Positions 35,949-47,639 of a stretch of 64,000 nt of DNA are shown here, one piece after another. Position 1 is the stretch's first letter. The number at the start of each line of letters is the position of its first letter. The DNA is from Malaya genurostris (Eukaryota; Arthropoda; Insecta; Diptera; Culicidae). Made by a program: the position numbers and the translations under genes. Location: positions 5,763,001 to 5,827,000 of the forward strand of contig NC_080571.1 of the NCBI RefSeq assembly GCF_030247185.1, in the 5' to 3' direction. The notes beneath the pieces are model-generated. The model did no database searches, had not been told where the DNA came from, and worked only from the letters and a program-made list of their open reading frames with translations.

Positions 35949-37053
35949 AAGTTTATAACAAACTTGTGATTGTCAATAAAATATGCATAATTCTAGTCAA
36001 ATGTGTTGAATGATAAATAGTAGAAAAACTACTGCTTGTGGCTGTCCCTTTATAGTTTAGGAATTTTAATATTGCCGGCATCCTAGTCCCTGCATATTAT
36101 TATTATTGGTAAAAGACAATCATTTAAAAACCTTCAATACATCAATACAATTTGAACGCACACGGACATTTTACATTTAATCATTTGCCCTTTTTGTGAA
36201 ACAATATTATTGTACTAATAATATTGTTATACTTCTCAAATACATCACTTCAAATGGCGTGATGATATCGTATCCCTTCCTTTGAAAAAATAATCATGCG
36301 TTTAGAGCTTTAAATATTGTGCCGCCTAAAAAAATCACGAAACAGTAAATGCGCATATTAAACATTTTCTTTGCTGGAGTGGAAATTATTATTGATAAGT
36401 TATTTTCTAATATCCTAGTCATTCGGGTGAAAACTTTTATGCACGTTTTCATTTGTAGTGATAATAATTACTCCGATTCTGTATTTCGTTCGAATCGGAT
36501 TGTTTCGATCGAATACGAAATTTTCCATTCTGTAGCTCGATCGAGTTCGACTTTTCCATACAAAAGTATCACTCGAATTACAGAATGCAAATTTTTATAT
36601 TCATTCGACAAGATCCGATTCGATCGAAATACATAATAGGGGTAAATATATGGCGTTTTTCATTGAAAAACACTGGTGGCGTGGATTGCTCTGGTTTTGC
36701 ACTTTCGAGCAGAAATGGCAATGAAACACCGTCAGAATATTGCATTTCTGCTCGAAAGTGCAAAACCAGAGCAATCCACGCCACCAGTGTTTTTCAATGA
36801 AAAACGGCAATAGTAACGTGTGAGGGCCGTTAAAAACTAGATTTGAGGCTCCACGACGGTTACTAAGTAATGTCAACAAGCTTAAACAATTGATATTAAA
36901 ATGCTGTGTTTTACGCACTGTATCGATGCTAGGGTATTGCGGTATCCTGGGAAACATGCCAATTGTTTATTTTAATTCATAATAGAACCGCAAGAACGTC
37001 ATATAATTCTTAACATTATTGCGGACTTGTCGAAAAATTGACCCTCAAAGCTA
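35949..37053. other. Intergenic region with a hairpin element
   Basis: Contains the NARS2 3' end and the upstream region of the CFAP97-domain gene. The only clear structure is the perfect inverted repeat at 36654-36806. Confidence 0.55.
36654..36806. repeat. Perfect 64-bp inverted repeat with 25-base loop
   Basis: Bases 36654-36717 are the exact reverse complement of 36743-36806 (outer ends CGTTTTTCATTGAAAAACAC and its inverse). The loop is 25 bases. Open frames on both strands are mirror images and not genes. Confidence 0.9.
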
Positions 37054-37722
37054 ATGCTGACCAAAAAAGAAAAACTACTTATCCGTCCATGGCAGATGCA
37101 AAGGTATTATAATCATCGTATTAAAGTGGAAACCGCTGCTCCTGCTATCGATTTTCATCCTCCTCCGGAACGAGCACACATAATACAAAAACTGAAAAAA
37201 CAACAGAAGGAACGCGAACGAACTGAAAAAATTGAACGGGATAACATCAGATTGCTGCAACGTTTGGGTTCAATTATGAGCAAGAAGAGACTGGACAATA
37301 TCTGGACTCAAGCTAGACCGAAGTAAGAAATGTTCTACATATTAAAAATATCTATTTACCTAGATTGCCAAATAAAGATTCGAAAAGATATCGGCCGAAG
37401 TGAATATTAATAATACAGCTTACATTACAGTTTTCTGAGCCGAGAGTACATATATCCCGTGCGCCCAAAAACAACAGGTGCAATAGACCATTTTCGTCGT
37501 AAATCTTCTGCTTCGCAAACGCTGGACGATTCGGAAACGACAGAGTCGTCTGCCCAATTCATACGCTGCAGTGCCTGTACCTATCGTATCTACAAACCAA
37601 ACAAAGTTATGCCAGAAGAACGCCTGCCCTGGAATCCCCAGAGAAAAACAACCAATCGTAAACTGCTAAACGAGGCTAAATCAGAACCGCATATCTGCTG
37701 CCGATTTTGCTGTTGTAAATGA
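37054..37722 (+). CDS. CFAP97/KIAA1430-domain protein (CFAP97D-like)
   Basis: Two exons, 37054-37322 and 37431-37722, join in phase 2 (CCGAA|GTAAGA; ACATTACAG|TTTTC) to encode 186 residues. Residues ~12-85 match the KIAA1430 domain of cilia- and flagella-associated protein 97 relatives: YYNHRIKV, AAPAIDFHPPPERAHI, a Lys/Glu helix, then IERDNIRLLQRLGSIM. This agrees with the family pattern of H-x-RI, a P-x-ID-x-PP block and IE.DN..L. The second exon is poorly conserved and ends in a Cys cluster (CCRFCCCK). Family members are tied to sperm-tail or ciliary structure; function here is inferred only. A poly(A) signal lies at 37785. Confidence 0.78.
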
Positions 37723-37901
37723 GTTTAGGTTAAGATTGATACTTTCAGATTAGTTGTGATATTCATGACCTCCGCTTGTTTTCTAATAAATAAATTAACA
37801 CTATAAACATTCACTGTTGTTTACGTTTGCTCTTATATTTCCATACTTCTTTTCTCATGGATATTACTTAAAAAATAATAAACACATCAGCTGTCCACTT
37901 T

Positions 37902-38351
37902 CTACTTCAGTGGAATGAAACGAGAGCTGTGGGTGGCACCAATACCTGGCCTACCGTGTTTGACGGGTTTGTAGGTTAACGAGAATTCTCCCAAATAGTG
38001 ACCGATCATTTCTGGTTTTACTTCCACCTGGTTGAAAGTCTTGCCGTTATAAATACCGACAATTGATCCTACCATTTCGGGAACGATGATCATATTCCGC
38101 AAATGAGTTTTGACTATCGCAGGCTTCTCGTTTGGAGGAGCATTCTTTTTGGCTTTACGAAGTTTCTTGATCAGAGCCAACGGCTTGCGACGCAATCCTC
38201 GCTTGAAACGTCGCTTAGCTCGGCTGTGCATGAGTTCCATGAGCAGATCGTGCTTCATATCCAATAGTTGATCTAAATCCACACCACGATAGGTGAATTT
38301 ACGGAATGCACGCTTTTTCTTAATGCCTTCATTATCGGCCGCATCCGCCAT
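37902..38351 (-). CDS. RpS15: 40S ribosomal protein S15 (uS19)
   Basis: Intronless 149-residue component of the small-subunit head near the decoding centre. Recognised from FRKFTYRGVDLDQLLDM at the N-terminus, the basic RAKRRFKRGLRRK tract, HLRNMIIVPEMVGSIVGIYNG, and the family-typical C-terminus GEFSLTYKPVKHGRPGIGATH. Length is as expected for metazoan uS19. The region upstream of the ATG contains pyrimidine-rich stretches typical of ribosomal protein genes, but I could not place the start site. Confidence 0.97.
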   Translation of the reverse strand: MADAADNEGIKKKRAFRKFTYRGVDLDQLLDMKHDLLMELMHSRAKRRFKRGLRRKPLALIKKLRKAKKNAPPNEKPAIVKTHLRNMIIVPEMVGSIVGIYNGKTFNQVEVKPEMIGHYLGEFSLTYKPVKHGRPGIGATHSSRFIPLK

Positions 38352-41300
38352 GGTTACAGAATTACGGACTGATATATAAAAAGCCGAAAATATTCACGAA
38401 CTTTACGCGACACTACGTCCTCGCACAAAAGATGTGGAAGAAAAGAAAGTTTGACGTTTGCTTTGTTGCGGATGTAGCTCTACGCGTTTTTTGACAGTGG
38501 TCGCTGGATTCTGCAATAAACCTGCGTTTTAATGCACGATCGCAGTAAAGTCTGCAATTTATCGAAATATCTCACTCAAAATAATGGCTTCTTCAACTCT
38601 CTGCGTACAATCGACGACACGACCTGCCCCTCGTTTATCAAACTGTATCATAAATTTCACTACCCTCCAGTAACTCGTAATGTCAAAACGAGTTTGCTTA
38701 AATTTCTTGAGTAACTGGCAACATAGGCCAAAACTATTGATTTTGAATAACGGTTACTATAGCCATGGTTATTATTTATTGAAGGCATGATTGGGAATGT
38801 ATACAAATATAATTTCTGAACCAAGCAAAGTTTTTGGTTTGAATTCAATTGTAGTGAGAAATAATACAGCAAAAGTAAGTTACTCTCAATGATCGGCACT
38901 AATGCTAGCGCAAATATAGCGATATCTTTATTCTTGGTTCTCAGCATCGGAACATTTCACTACTAAACTACACATCATTTGAACTATTTTGGAGATAATC
39001 AGCCTCGCCCTATATTGCTTTTTTTTAACATGTCTCCATTTTGCTATGGACGTTGTATCTATCCGGTAAAAGAAAACTGCAAATATTTGATGGGAGAACT
39101 TTTTTAATTATAAGTAAATGCATACTTTAACCAAAGATATTTAACACTAAGTTTATTTTTGATTACTTACATTGATTATCATCAATTTTCAATCACTACC
39201 AGGCAGGATTTTCTAGGCTATTCATGCGTGATCGAATCATCAGTGATTTTTGAAATTGATGTTTTATTTGAATTCCCTACATTCATGATCATGATCATGT
39301 ATGAATCATAATCGTATCGGAATCAGATCAATACGGTTGAATATATTTACGACATGAACACGTATTTTACAATTGCGAGAGAAATTGAGCATTTCATAAT
39401 TAACAAAATCTAATTACGTATAATATTTTTACTTCATATTATACTAAAGCATAAAGTGTTTTTAAATATTTCCGGCACCTGCACTAAGTGAACTTAAACG
39501 ACGAGCTTTTAATACCTCCATGCAATTTATAGGTTTCCTGTAAGATCAAATTCGTATAATCTATCGAATGGTTGCGTTTTTAGCAATAATGGAAATGGGG
39601 GGCAATGACAGTACAAGTTCGCTTTTCATGTCCAATTTTAGGTTCATTTTAGGAGATTGTGACCTAAAAGAAGTAAAAACCCGTATTAACTGAATAAAAA
39701 ACAAGAGAAAGAGAATTGTTTCGAATGGTATCGACAGCATTCAACGAAGCAACATTTCAATTCAAAAAGTTTAGTACTTACTTTTCCTGCTTTTAATTTC
39801 TGTTTAGCTAGCCTTGACTATATAATTTCACGATCGCAATGCTCTCTGCAATTACTTTTTCTCTTGCAACGAAGAGGCCTCAAAAACAGAACTGAAGAAT
39901 TTTTCATTAATTTTAAACCGTTTATTTATATATGGCTAGGTTCCTTGGCAAAAACAGTGTTGCTTGAGAAGATTGTATTTATCGTATTCAAGGGGCCACT
40001 CATTTTTTTTTTAAAAACTGGTGGTAAATGACTAAAGAATGCTTTTTATGTAAATTTTTCCACAGAGTGTCTGGTCGTGTCGTTGGTACAATCCTCCATA
40101 AACTCCCATAGCGTACCAAAATATAAAAAAGGCGGGTGTGTAATGTCACAGACATAACTGCACGTGAATACGAATAAAACTCACATTCTGACACTTCTTT
40201 CTCATTTTCGAATGTAGATAATCAGTCGTATTAAATTGTGTGAATTTTGCAACTTCCATTGTTTCGCTTCCAGAATTTTAACGATGCCTCTATACAAAAA
40301 TACGACTGATTGACGGCAAACATATTCTTCCATACAATTAAATAACACGGAACAAATACAGTCTTTTTTGTAGATTTAGATACTCATTGCCATCATTTAT
40401 TTATCTACACCAGAGCTAAAATTCTGAACCAATACTGAGTTCTAGAACTGGGTTGAAGTACTAAATTCGAAATCTGGAACAGGCTCAGAATTCAGTTTGG
40501 AATCTAGATAAATTAAATCAGACCATAAATTTAGATAAAAAATTATGAAACTGAACTCATTTTCAGAATACTGATTCCGTTTTGCGTTCTAGAACTGAAT
40601 TCTAAACTTGAATTCCGAACCTGACTAAAAGTTTTGAATTCATTTCCAAAATTTAGCTCCAGAATCAATGTTACAAATTTAAATGCAGCATGTAGATTCT
40701 GAATTCTGGGAATGAATACCGAAACTTAATTTAGGAATTAAATTCTGAAACTGGATTCAGTGTCAGGGTCATAGCTTTTTATTCTGAGCCTGTAATGTGG
40801 AATCTTATACTGAAATTGAAATCTGAAACTGAATTCGGAACCTGAAATTAAATTTACTTTACCGCGCCGTTCCACTCGGGCCAGAAGTCGGCCACAGTGG
40901 TTCGACCCGTACCACCTTTATTAAGAGGGGAGATGTTGCAACCAACCAAACACAATACTGGCAAGCCTGTCATTATGCTCTCGAGTGACAGTTATGTTGC
41001 CACTGCGTTGACGCTTATGTTGGGTTGTCAAATTTTTTAAATTATTCGATTATTCAGTAATCAAGTATAATTTTTATACTATTCGATGAAATTTTAATCA
41101 ATTATCTAGGTTATTATTCGATTAGTCGATTAATTATTCGATTATTGTTATTGAATTTTTCAAATTATTCGATAAGCTTAATAATCGAATATTGGTTTCA
41201 AACTAATCGATTATCTAAGTCATTAATCGATTACTCGATTAATCGATCGATATTACGACATCCCTACGCATATGTTGCTGTCATGAAATTGCCGCCAGTC

Positions 41301-42248
41301 CAGCTAGAGAGAGATTCAGAATGGTCGTCTTAAAGTACAGACAACTTTTTTTGTCTTATGTAGTATGTCTTTATTAAGTATTATAGTATAGCAGTTCAGT
41401 GTTAAAATGTGTCTATTTTATACTTGTCTGTAAGGACACTCGAATACTGATTGGTGCTGTTCAACCACACACACAAAATACAACCAGGGATGCCAGGTAT
41501 TTTTTTCAAAAATCTGTGATCAAACCCAAAACCTGCTAAGCGATTTCCAACATCTGTGATTTATTCAAGAATCTGTGAAAATCTGTGATCATTTTCAGAA
41601 ATCTGTGAAAGTTTGTGTCATTTTTAAAATTGTGCAGAAAATTCAAAATCTGTGAAACACAGACTAATCTGTGAACCTGACATCCCTGGATACAACAAAT
41701 ATTGTCTCGTGAAAGGGCCGCTATAGCCTTGTTGACGAAACAATTGAAACTTGTTGAAAACTTTCATATTTTTTATCGTGTACGGTGCTAATTTTATGTT
41801 TGCGTTTATCGATTTCCGTGCTATAATTTGCTTCATGGGTAAAAACGCAAATAGTTTTAACAATAGTTGTCATTTATGACAGCAAATCATTGGCAGAAGT
41901 TAAATTATACTGGGAACAGCGTGAAAAGAAGGAATAAATTGGTGCTGCCGCGAATAGAATTCAACTTTTTTCGGCCGTGAAGGTGCGCAGTAGTTGGAAA
42001 AAAACAAGTGTAGCTCTAAAAACTGTTCTTTGTGCAGCAAACGATAGAACTCGCGGTGGGATAAGAAGCGAGTATTGACCAGAACGTCAGCAGAAATTAG
42101 ACAAAAAATATATTCGAGAGTGATTCTTCTGACGACGATCCGCCCGTGGAGAAGTATTAGAGTGTGGTTAATCATCCATCGAGCACATATACCACTACCA
42201 ATATACACGGGTTTCAGTGCTAAAGCAGTCGAGCAAATTGGACGAAAA
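38352..42248. other. Intergenic region between RpS15 and importin-alpha3
   Basis: Holds the RpS15 promoter, long AT-rich sequence, a degenerate block of CTGAATTCTGAAC-like words (~40425-40860), a block of ATTCGATTA-type words (~41035-41260), and a small TIR element (41484-41689). No coding signal. The final few hundred bases should include the importin-alpha promoter and 5' UTR. Confidence 0.55.
41484..41689. mobile_element. Small element with internal AATCTGTGA repeats
   Basis: The inverted ends CCAGGGATGCCAGGT and ACCTGACATCCCTGG bound a 206-bp segment with at least six irregularly spaced AATCTGTGA words. ATACAA flanks both sides (41478-41483 and 41690-41695), a probable 6-bp duplication. 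Confidence 0.68.
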
Positions 42249-45200
42249 ATGGCGTCGATAGATTCTCAGATGAAAAACCGAATGCAGGGTTTTAAAAACA
42301 AAGGAAAGGATCAGGACGTAAGTGATTTTAATTTTTTTTTCGATGTCGGGTGCTTTGCCTCGGTGGGGAAGGCTTATGCTATCGAGGCAACATTAGCCAT
42401 TTAGTGATGTCAGTGAGTGACAAAGTTTGAAAATTACTCACTGGCAGGTTGCTATTCGTATTGTTACAGAAATGATGCAATTTAGGGCAGTAGATATTTT
42501 TCCTTCAGAAGAAACTGAGCCTCTGTTTACTTCAATGTCTAAAAGTATTAAAAAAAACTAGTCAGCAAAAAAATGAAAAAGCGTATTGTGTGTCATTCCA
42601 AACAACGAGAAAAAGAAAACAATTTAAGACCTTGATCGGGCTGACATCAATGCGCACTTACGCTGACGAAAATTTTTGCTTTTATGATCAACTCACTGAC
42701 AAGTTCGTAAAGACACTGGCATACTGTATGCCGCTGTTCCAATCAATTTATGATAAATTTTCTAAAAATATAAAACGATCAACTTTTTTTTCCTTTTCGC
42801 AGGAAATGCGGCGCCGCCGTAATGAGGTAACAATCGAACTGCGCAAGAATAAGCGCGAAGAAACTATCCTCAAACGGCGTAACGTTCCGCAGACTACGGC
42901 TGAGTCAACAGACGAAGATGATTATACATCGCCTTCAAACTTAAAAAAATTAGTTGAAAAAGCAGGAAACAGTGCTGACAAGGATGAACAACTAGCAGCA
43001 GTACAGTCGGCTAGACGTTTGTTGTCATCTGACAGAAACCCGCCGATTGATGCGCTAATACAAAGTGGAATCCTGCCAATCCTAGTTGGATGTCTGGAAC
43101 GGGACGATAACCAGTTGTTGCAATTCGAAGCAGCATGGGCTTTGACAAATATCGCCTCAGGAACTTCAACACAAACTAATCAAGTGGTTCGCGCTGGTGC
43201 AGTGCCACTTTTCTTGCGCTTACTTGGTTCACCTGCACCCAATGTATGTGAACAGGCCGTTTGGGCACTCGGTAATATCATTGGAGATGGACCATGTCTT
43301 CGGGATTACGTTATCAAGCTAGGTGTTGTCCAGCCCCTGTTATCCTTCATCAAGCCGGAGATTCCAATTCCATTTCTGCGAAACGTCACATGGGTGATTG
43401 TGAATCTGTGTCGTAACAAGGATCCCCCGCCACCAGTTGATACGATTTTGGAAATTCTACCAGCGCTCAATATGCTAATTCATCATACCGACATTAACAT
43501 CCTCGTAGATACCGTGTGGGCCCTAAGCTATCTAACCGACGGAGGTAATGAACAGATCCAGCTCGTGATCGACAGTGGCGTAGTGCCGAAGCTCATCCCC
43601 CTCTTATCACATGTGGAAGTGAAGGTGCAAACAGCAGCGTTGCGAGCAGTTGGTAACATTGTCACCGGTTCGGATGATCAAACACAGGTATGCCGCGTTT
43701 TAGTTACTTTTATGACATTTCACCCGAAACCCATTCCAAAATGAAATTGGTTAGAAAATTAGAACACAGTCCTATTTCAAATTTAAATGGAATCTAAGTT
43801 TTTAACGATCAAATAGATGGTCTTACAAAGGGTCAAATTGTTGAATATTTTCCACGTTGAACAATATTAAGCGCAATTTCCTAGAATGCAATGTGTATGC
43901 TGCTGAATATGGATGAAAAAATGCCACTTGTAAGACGTATTCACATGAAAAACTCCTATCGCGGCAGCTATTCCCAACCTGGGGGTCAGCGGAGTAGTTT
44001 TTTGCTGGCCACGAATCATTTTCATAAACAATTTATTTCTGTCAGCAATTGTTTCTAGTAGTACGTGTTGTCTAAAACTCGATACATATACTAATGGTTT
44101 TAAAAGGAGCTACCCCGTTTGGCATAACGACGTTTGACATAAAACCATTTGGCTAGACATGAAACATCTATGACGAACAGAATATAGTTCAAACACGGAT
44201 TAAAGTTGTTGGTATAAAATAATAGTGATCTATTTACTATTGAATTTAGGAAAAATATATATAATGCTATTTTGCTTCATATCATCGAAGTATTCGGATC
44301 GAATATAACACATATATCAATAATTCCCGATACTAACAATGGAAACAACATTTTTTTACCTTGTAGGCCCAATTCGTTCAATTTCGCCATTGTTTTCATC
44401 GACTTGTGGCAGGGTGACTCGTTGCGGTTTTTTTCCATCAAAAGCAATCGCGGCACCCACTTGGAAAAAACCTTTTTCAAACCTCAATTTTTAATGAAGG
44501 ATAGTAAATACACTTCCATATGATATCTGTGTCATCTCAGCAATCTCACGGAGCTTCACTTTACGATCTTTCATTATAATTTTTGTCACTTCACTCATAT
44601 TTTCCGGTGTAACGGCTTCCACAGGTCTACCCAAGCGTTCCGCGTCACGGTACGACCACGTTTAAATTCGGCGAACCACCGACAAATCGTTGCTTTTGAT
44701 GGACAAGAGTCCGGATAACATTTTTCAATTCATTGTTCCGCTTGCACGGTGTTTTTACCCATTAAAAAACAATGTTTTATCAAAACACGAAATTCGATTT
44801 TTTCCATTTTTCAAACAAACTACAAAACGACTTTACTCCAACCTCGATAACTCAGCTGTTTCTGGTCGGATCGACTTAAAATTTTGACCCGTTTCAAGCA
44901 AAGGTTAGTACTCTAGAAAGACGTGGTTACTGGTTTACTACGAGCGCCATCTCTGCTTTAGTCTCGGGACTTATTGATCCATGTGTTAAAAGCCAAAATC
45001 GGTTCGTGTGCTCAGTAAGTAACATAACCTTTAAATGGAAACTATTTTGAGCCAAATTATGGAGGTTTTTCCAACCTTTTGCATTGCTGCTCTGAATGAC
45101 AGTTTAAGATTTTAAACGCACTTGAAGTTTCGGAGTCGGATCTGGATGACATTTGGTGGCAGCATATGAGACCATAAGACCTTTAATTTGAACATTTAGG

Positions 45201-47639
45201 GGTTTTGTTGGTTTGTGCAAAAAGCACATATTTTGTTTCTATTTCTCCGCGTTTCGCCTTCGGCTCGTCAGTGCTTAAAGCAGTTCAAATTTAATTTGAG
45301 CCCAAGTTTTTGAAAACAGGTTTAGGTGGCTGTGAGAAACGAAGTAAGCTCCGTTTTTTGAGACTTTGATCACTATTTCCGGTACTCCCGGAACCAGGAG
45401 CTGAAAACCGATAAAGCCGAAATCGGGTCGCGTGGTTAGCAACTAACATAACATACATATTGAAACAGTTTTTAGCTAAAATTGAAATGAATTTTTCCGA
45501 GTTTTTGCACTGTCGCTCTAAATGACGGGTTGCAATTCAAGACACTCGTCATCCTGTAATTCCGGAGCAGGTGAAAACCAGATGCACTCCGCCATAGATG
45601 GTCCACAACACCATTCTTTCGAACATCTTCCTCTGCCAACATAGTCCAGGTCTCGTGACCATAGAGAACAACCGATTTAATGAGCGTATTGTAGATGGTC
45701 GATCTCGTGCAGTGGCGTACTTTACTCGACCGAAGGGTTTATCTGAGTCCATATTACACTCGATTTTCTGACAAAATACGCCTCTGAATTTCTCTGCTTT
45801 TATCATTATCAACAGTCACCAGCAGTGGCGTACCGAGGAAATTTGGCGCCTGGGGCAAAATAAGATTTGCCGCCCTTATCGTTCGTTTAGTGAGCAAAAA
45901 AAGCCCCCCCCCCCCCCCCATCGTGACCACCTCGATATCGTCACCGTCTATTAATATTCGTGATGGGAAGCTCAGTGTTTCTTTTCTAGAGCCTCTTCCT
46001 CTCATTATAGCCAGTTCGATACAGTTACGTGTCACAATATCAACGTGGTCAGTGAATATATCCAAATGTAAAGCAAAGTCTTGGCATTACATTCCTTTTG
46101 TGGAATTTGGCCTTTCTGTTTCAACAGACTTCGCAGCCGATTCTTAGTGTACAGAATCATTGCATGGCTAAAACTATGGATCCTACTGACACCAAGAATC
46201 CTTCCAGGTCGGGACTCGAACATACGACAACTGGCTTGTAAGACCAGCGTCCTATGCATTGAACCGCGGGACATATCCAAATGTGATAACTCTAATTATA
46301 TATTGGTCGTACGAAAACTTGTGGCTGTTTTGCAATGTGCAGTAGTCACGAAAACAAAATGCGAATTTAAAAAATCATAACTTTCGGCAACACCAAAACC
46401 AAAAAAAAAAATGACTGAAAAGATGAATCTAAAAAAAAATTGATTGTTTATAAATCGAGTAATAATAAAAATCAGACATCTATAATCGATGCAATAGTTT
46501 TACCAATCTATACATAGAGAGCTTAGCGGTGTATGTTGAGCTGCTTAGTGGCGTGACAGTTCAACATAAACTGCTATGCACTGATGACCCGAAGACGAAG
46601 TATACAAACCGCGATATATTTAATCATACACACTGCCTTAGCTCTAAAACGCCGAGGGCGTAATCAAACCCACTAGATGGTTACTGGTTGATTAACATTC
46701 AAAAATATCACTGTTCACAGGTCGTATTAAACTGTGATGCTCTGTCCCACTTCCCCTCGTTGCTGAGCCATTCGAAAGATAAAATACGTAAAGAGGCGGT
46801 TTGGTTCCTGTCGAATATTACGGCCGGAAATCAGACTCAAGTGCAAGCGGTTATTGATGCCGGACTTCTGCCGAAAATCATCGAAAATCTTAGTAAGGGC
46901 GAATTCCAGACGCAGAAAGAGGCTGCATGGGCGATCAGCAACTTGACGATAAGCGGTAACCGGGAGCAAGTCGCACAGCTCATCAAGGACGGAGCCATAC
47001 CGCCGTTCTGCGATCTACTCACCTGCAAGGATACTCAAGTTATCAACGTAAGCATAATTAAATGATTTTCATAGTTTGTTTCAATCATCATGTAAATACA
47101 CTGAAGTCTTTTTTATGCGAGTTTACGTACCGTATAACTCTGAAACTCTGAAAAACCGCATAACTCTGAAACTTCGCGCAGAAAAAGTCGCTTAAAAAAT
47201 CGCTTGAAAAAATCCGCATAAAAAAGACCTTAGTGTATACCGATCAATAATCGTGGTTTTGGATTAGTCGTGAATGACTTCATGCGTTTCAATTAATTTG
47301 CAGGTCATCTTGGATGGTATCAATAATATGCTGAAGTTAGCAGGTCCAGAGACAGAGGAAATTGCCAACATGATAGAAGAGTGCGATGGTGTTTCCAAGA
47401 TCGAAATTCTGCAAAATCATGAAAACATCGAGATCTACAAGCTGGCATACGATATTATCGAGCAGTTCTTCTCAGATGAGGTAAGTAAACAGCTGGAATT
47501 GCTTTTCGATCTTCAACACAATTTTTTTCTTCTGCAGACCGACGAAGCAGTGCTGGACGAACTGAGACCGGCTGCCGATGAGAACGCGTTCCAGTTCAAT
47601 CAGAATCCAAACGTACCCAGAGACGGGTTCAACTTTTAA
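42249..47639 (+). CDS. Kap-alpha3: Importin subunit alpha-3 (karyopherin alpha, KPNA3/4 type)
   Basis: Adaptor that binds classical nuclear localisation signals and hands cargo to importin-beta. Five exons, 42249-42317, 42803-43687, 46721-47047, 47304-47480 and 47538-47639, all phase 0 with GT-AG borders, encode 519 residues (human KPNA4 has 521). The importin-beta-binding domain covers ~1-60 with basic MRRRRNEV and RKNKREETILKRRNVP. Armadillo repeats follow, with the NLS-groove Trp/Asn pattern in WALTNIAS, WALGNIIGDGP, WVIVNLCRNKDPPPP, WALSYLTDGGNEQ, WFLSNITAGN and WAISNLTISG. The C-terminus NPNVPRDGFNF resembles KPNA4 rather than KPNA2 or KPNA1. The first intron could be read through in frame, but the exon 1 ATG gives the family N-terminus. 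Confidence 0.96.
44350..44807 (-). pseudogene. Mariner transposase relic, internally deleted
   Basis: Reading down from the ATG at 44807 gives a mariner N-terminus: EFRVLIKHCFLMGKNTVQAE, CPSKATICRWFAEFKRGRTV, then VTPENMSEVTKIIMKDRKVK and LREIAEMTQISYGSVFTILH. There is at least one stop in the first helix-turn-helix, a frameshift near 44640, another stop after FTILH, and then fragments resembling SKWVPRLL and MAKLNELG in another frame. Most of the catalytic domain is gone. Confidence 0.85.
45560..45740 (-). pseudogene. LINE (non-LTR) reverse transcriptase C-terminal fragment
   Basis: One minus-strand frame reads STIYNTLIKSVVLYGHETWT and then MLAEEDV, the conserved post-catalytic segment typical of insect LINE reverse transcriptases. 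It breaks off on both sides. The first catalytic motifs are absent. Confidence 0.7.
46070..46272 (-). mobile_element. tRNA-derived SINE with 12-bp target site duplication
   Basis: On the minus strand the head is tRNA-like (GGTTCAATGCATAGGACGC, anticodon-loop-like CTTACAA, box B TGTTCGAGTCCC). The body contains GTCTGTTGAAACAGAAAGGC and GGAATGTAATGCCAAG, then GCTTTAC at the 3' end. Direct repeats ATATCCAAATGT at 46058-46069 and 46273-46284 flank it. The head looks derived from a tRNA with a TAC anticodon. It differs from the SINE at 4790, so two families are present. Confidence 0.82.

Larger units (their letters stand above)
43688..46720. other. Importin-alpha3 intron 2 (3 kb), transposon-filled
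   Basis: Contains a mariner transposase relic (44350-44807), two diverged copies of a repeat around 45000-45130 and 45410-45540, a LINE RT fragment (45560-45740), a poly-C run near 45904-45919, and a SINE (46070-46272). Donor CAG|GTATGC and acceptor TTCACAG fit in phase 0. Confidence 0.75.

Noticed and set aside
36585..36957. ORFs around the 36.65-kb hairpin
   Set aside because: The same peptide appears on both strands because of the perfect inverted repeat.
45902..45920. Poly-C run as a regulatory site
   Set aside because: It is a simple homopolymer within transposon debris, and its length may be a sequencing artefact.
46180..46272. Possible tRNA with TAC anticodon
   Set aside because: The acceptor stem does not close, and flanking duplications with a non-tRNA body mark a SINE.
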